14,616 bases of DNA from a bacterium (GTDB lineage Bacteria > Ratteibacteria > UBA8468 > B48-G9 > DTJG01), in contig JAOAAW010000101.1 in the NCBI GenBank assembly GCA_026418655.1, positions 1-14,616 of the forward strand, read 5' to 3'. A program made the position numbers and the translations under genes. Under the pieces are notes generated by a model. It worked only from the letters and a program-made list of their open reading frames with translations. It did no database searches and was not told the origin of the DNA. Of the stretch, positions 14,517 to 14,616 are shown piece after piece; position 1 is the stretch's first letter; the number at the start of each line of letters is the position of its first letter.

Positions 14517-14616
14517 AGTAAAATTTTTCGTAGGTAGGCTCACAACATTGTTTTGAATACTTTTACAAGCAACCAAAAACTGTTTCAATTCCTCGTAGGT
14601 AGGCTCACAACGAGAT
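14517..14616 (-). CRISPR. Leader-distal end of a CRISPR array (repeat 30 bp, spacer 35 bp)
   Basis: Two 30-bp repeats are visible, at 14517-14546 and 14582-14611, separated by a 35-bp spacer (14547-14581); five bases of the next spacer reach the window edge. Their last 19 bases, TCGTAGGTAGGCTCACAAC, are identical. The repeat at 14582 begins GTTTCAATTCC, so read on the minus strand it ends GGAATTGAAAC, the classic type I-B/III ending that gives an ATTGAAAC crRNA 5' tag. The array is therefore transcribed on the minus strand, with its leader beyond the right edge. The repeat at 14517 has six mismatches confined to its first eleven plus-strand bases, as expected of a decayed terminal repeat. No cas gene lies in the window, so the subtype is inferred from the repeat sequence only. 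Confidence 0.88.

Overview
The window is about 14.6 kb of AT-rich bacterial DNA (roughly 37-38% GC by eye) with eleven tightly packed protein genes, one of them cut by the left edge, and the end of a CRISPR array at the right edge. Shine-Dalgarno sites such as AAGGAG and sigma70-like TATAAT boxes are bacterial. A DUF1559-type prepilin, sugar oxidoreductases, polysaccharide-active enzymes and odd domain fusions suggest an uncultured polysaccharide-degrading bacterium of the PVC/Omnitrophota/Armatimonadota kind. This placement is inference: no marker gene is present.

Layout. (1) 1-198 (+) is the 3' end of an unidentified gene that overlaps its convergent neighbour by 19 bp. (2) 180-7927 (-) is a compact four-gene operon, in transcription order: a polysaccharide lyase-like enzyme (RIFT barrel plus alpha/alpha toroid), a cyclase-family protein with altered metal ligands, a fusion of a Gfo/Idh/MocA dehydrogenase with an aldo/keto reductase, and a secreted glycosidase-like protein. 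Gaps are 21, 10 and 13 bp. A perfect 19-bp inverted repeat lies just upstream of the first gene. (3) 8012-10803 (-) holds a HAD phosphatase fused to an AIR-synthase-related domain, a single-domain response regulator and a nitrilase-family amidase. The first two appear to be leaderless, with a -10 box exactly 6 nt before the ATG. (4) 10911-12420 (+), divergent from the previous group, is a Ser/Thr kinase overlapping by 23 bp with a metallophosphoesterase. (5) 12422-14322 (-) holds a sialidase-like beta-propeller protein and a prepilin-like protein. (6) 14517-14616 is the leader-distal end of a CRISPR array read on the minus strand, with a decayed terminal repeat; no cas gene is in view.

The four-gene operon probably serves stepwise breakdown of an acidic or branched polysaccharide: depolymerisation first, then ring-opening or lactone chemistry and redox conversion of the released sugar. 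The 8-12.4 kb segment looks regulatory or housekeeping, combining a kinase with a candidate phosphatase or nucleotidase, a receiver protein and a two-domain enzyme of unknown substrate. The least explained items are the HAD/AIRS fusion, the Gfo/AKR fusion and the kinase-metallophosphoesterase pair.
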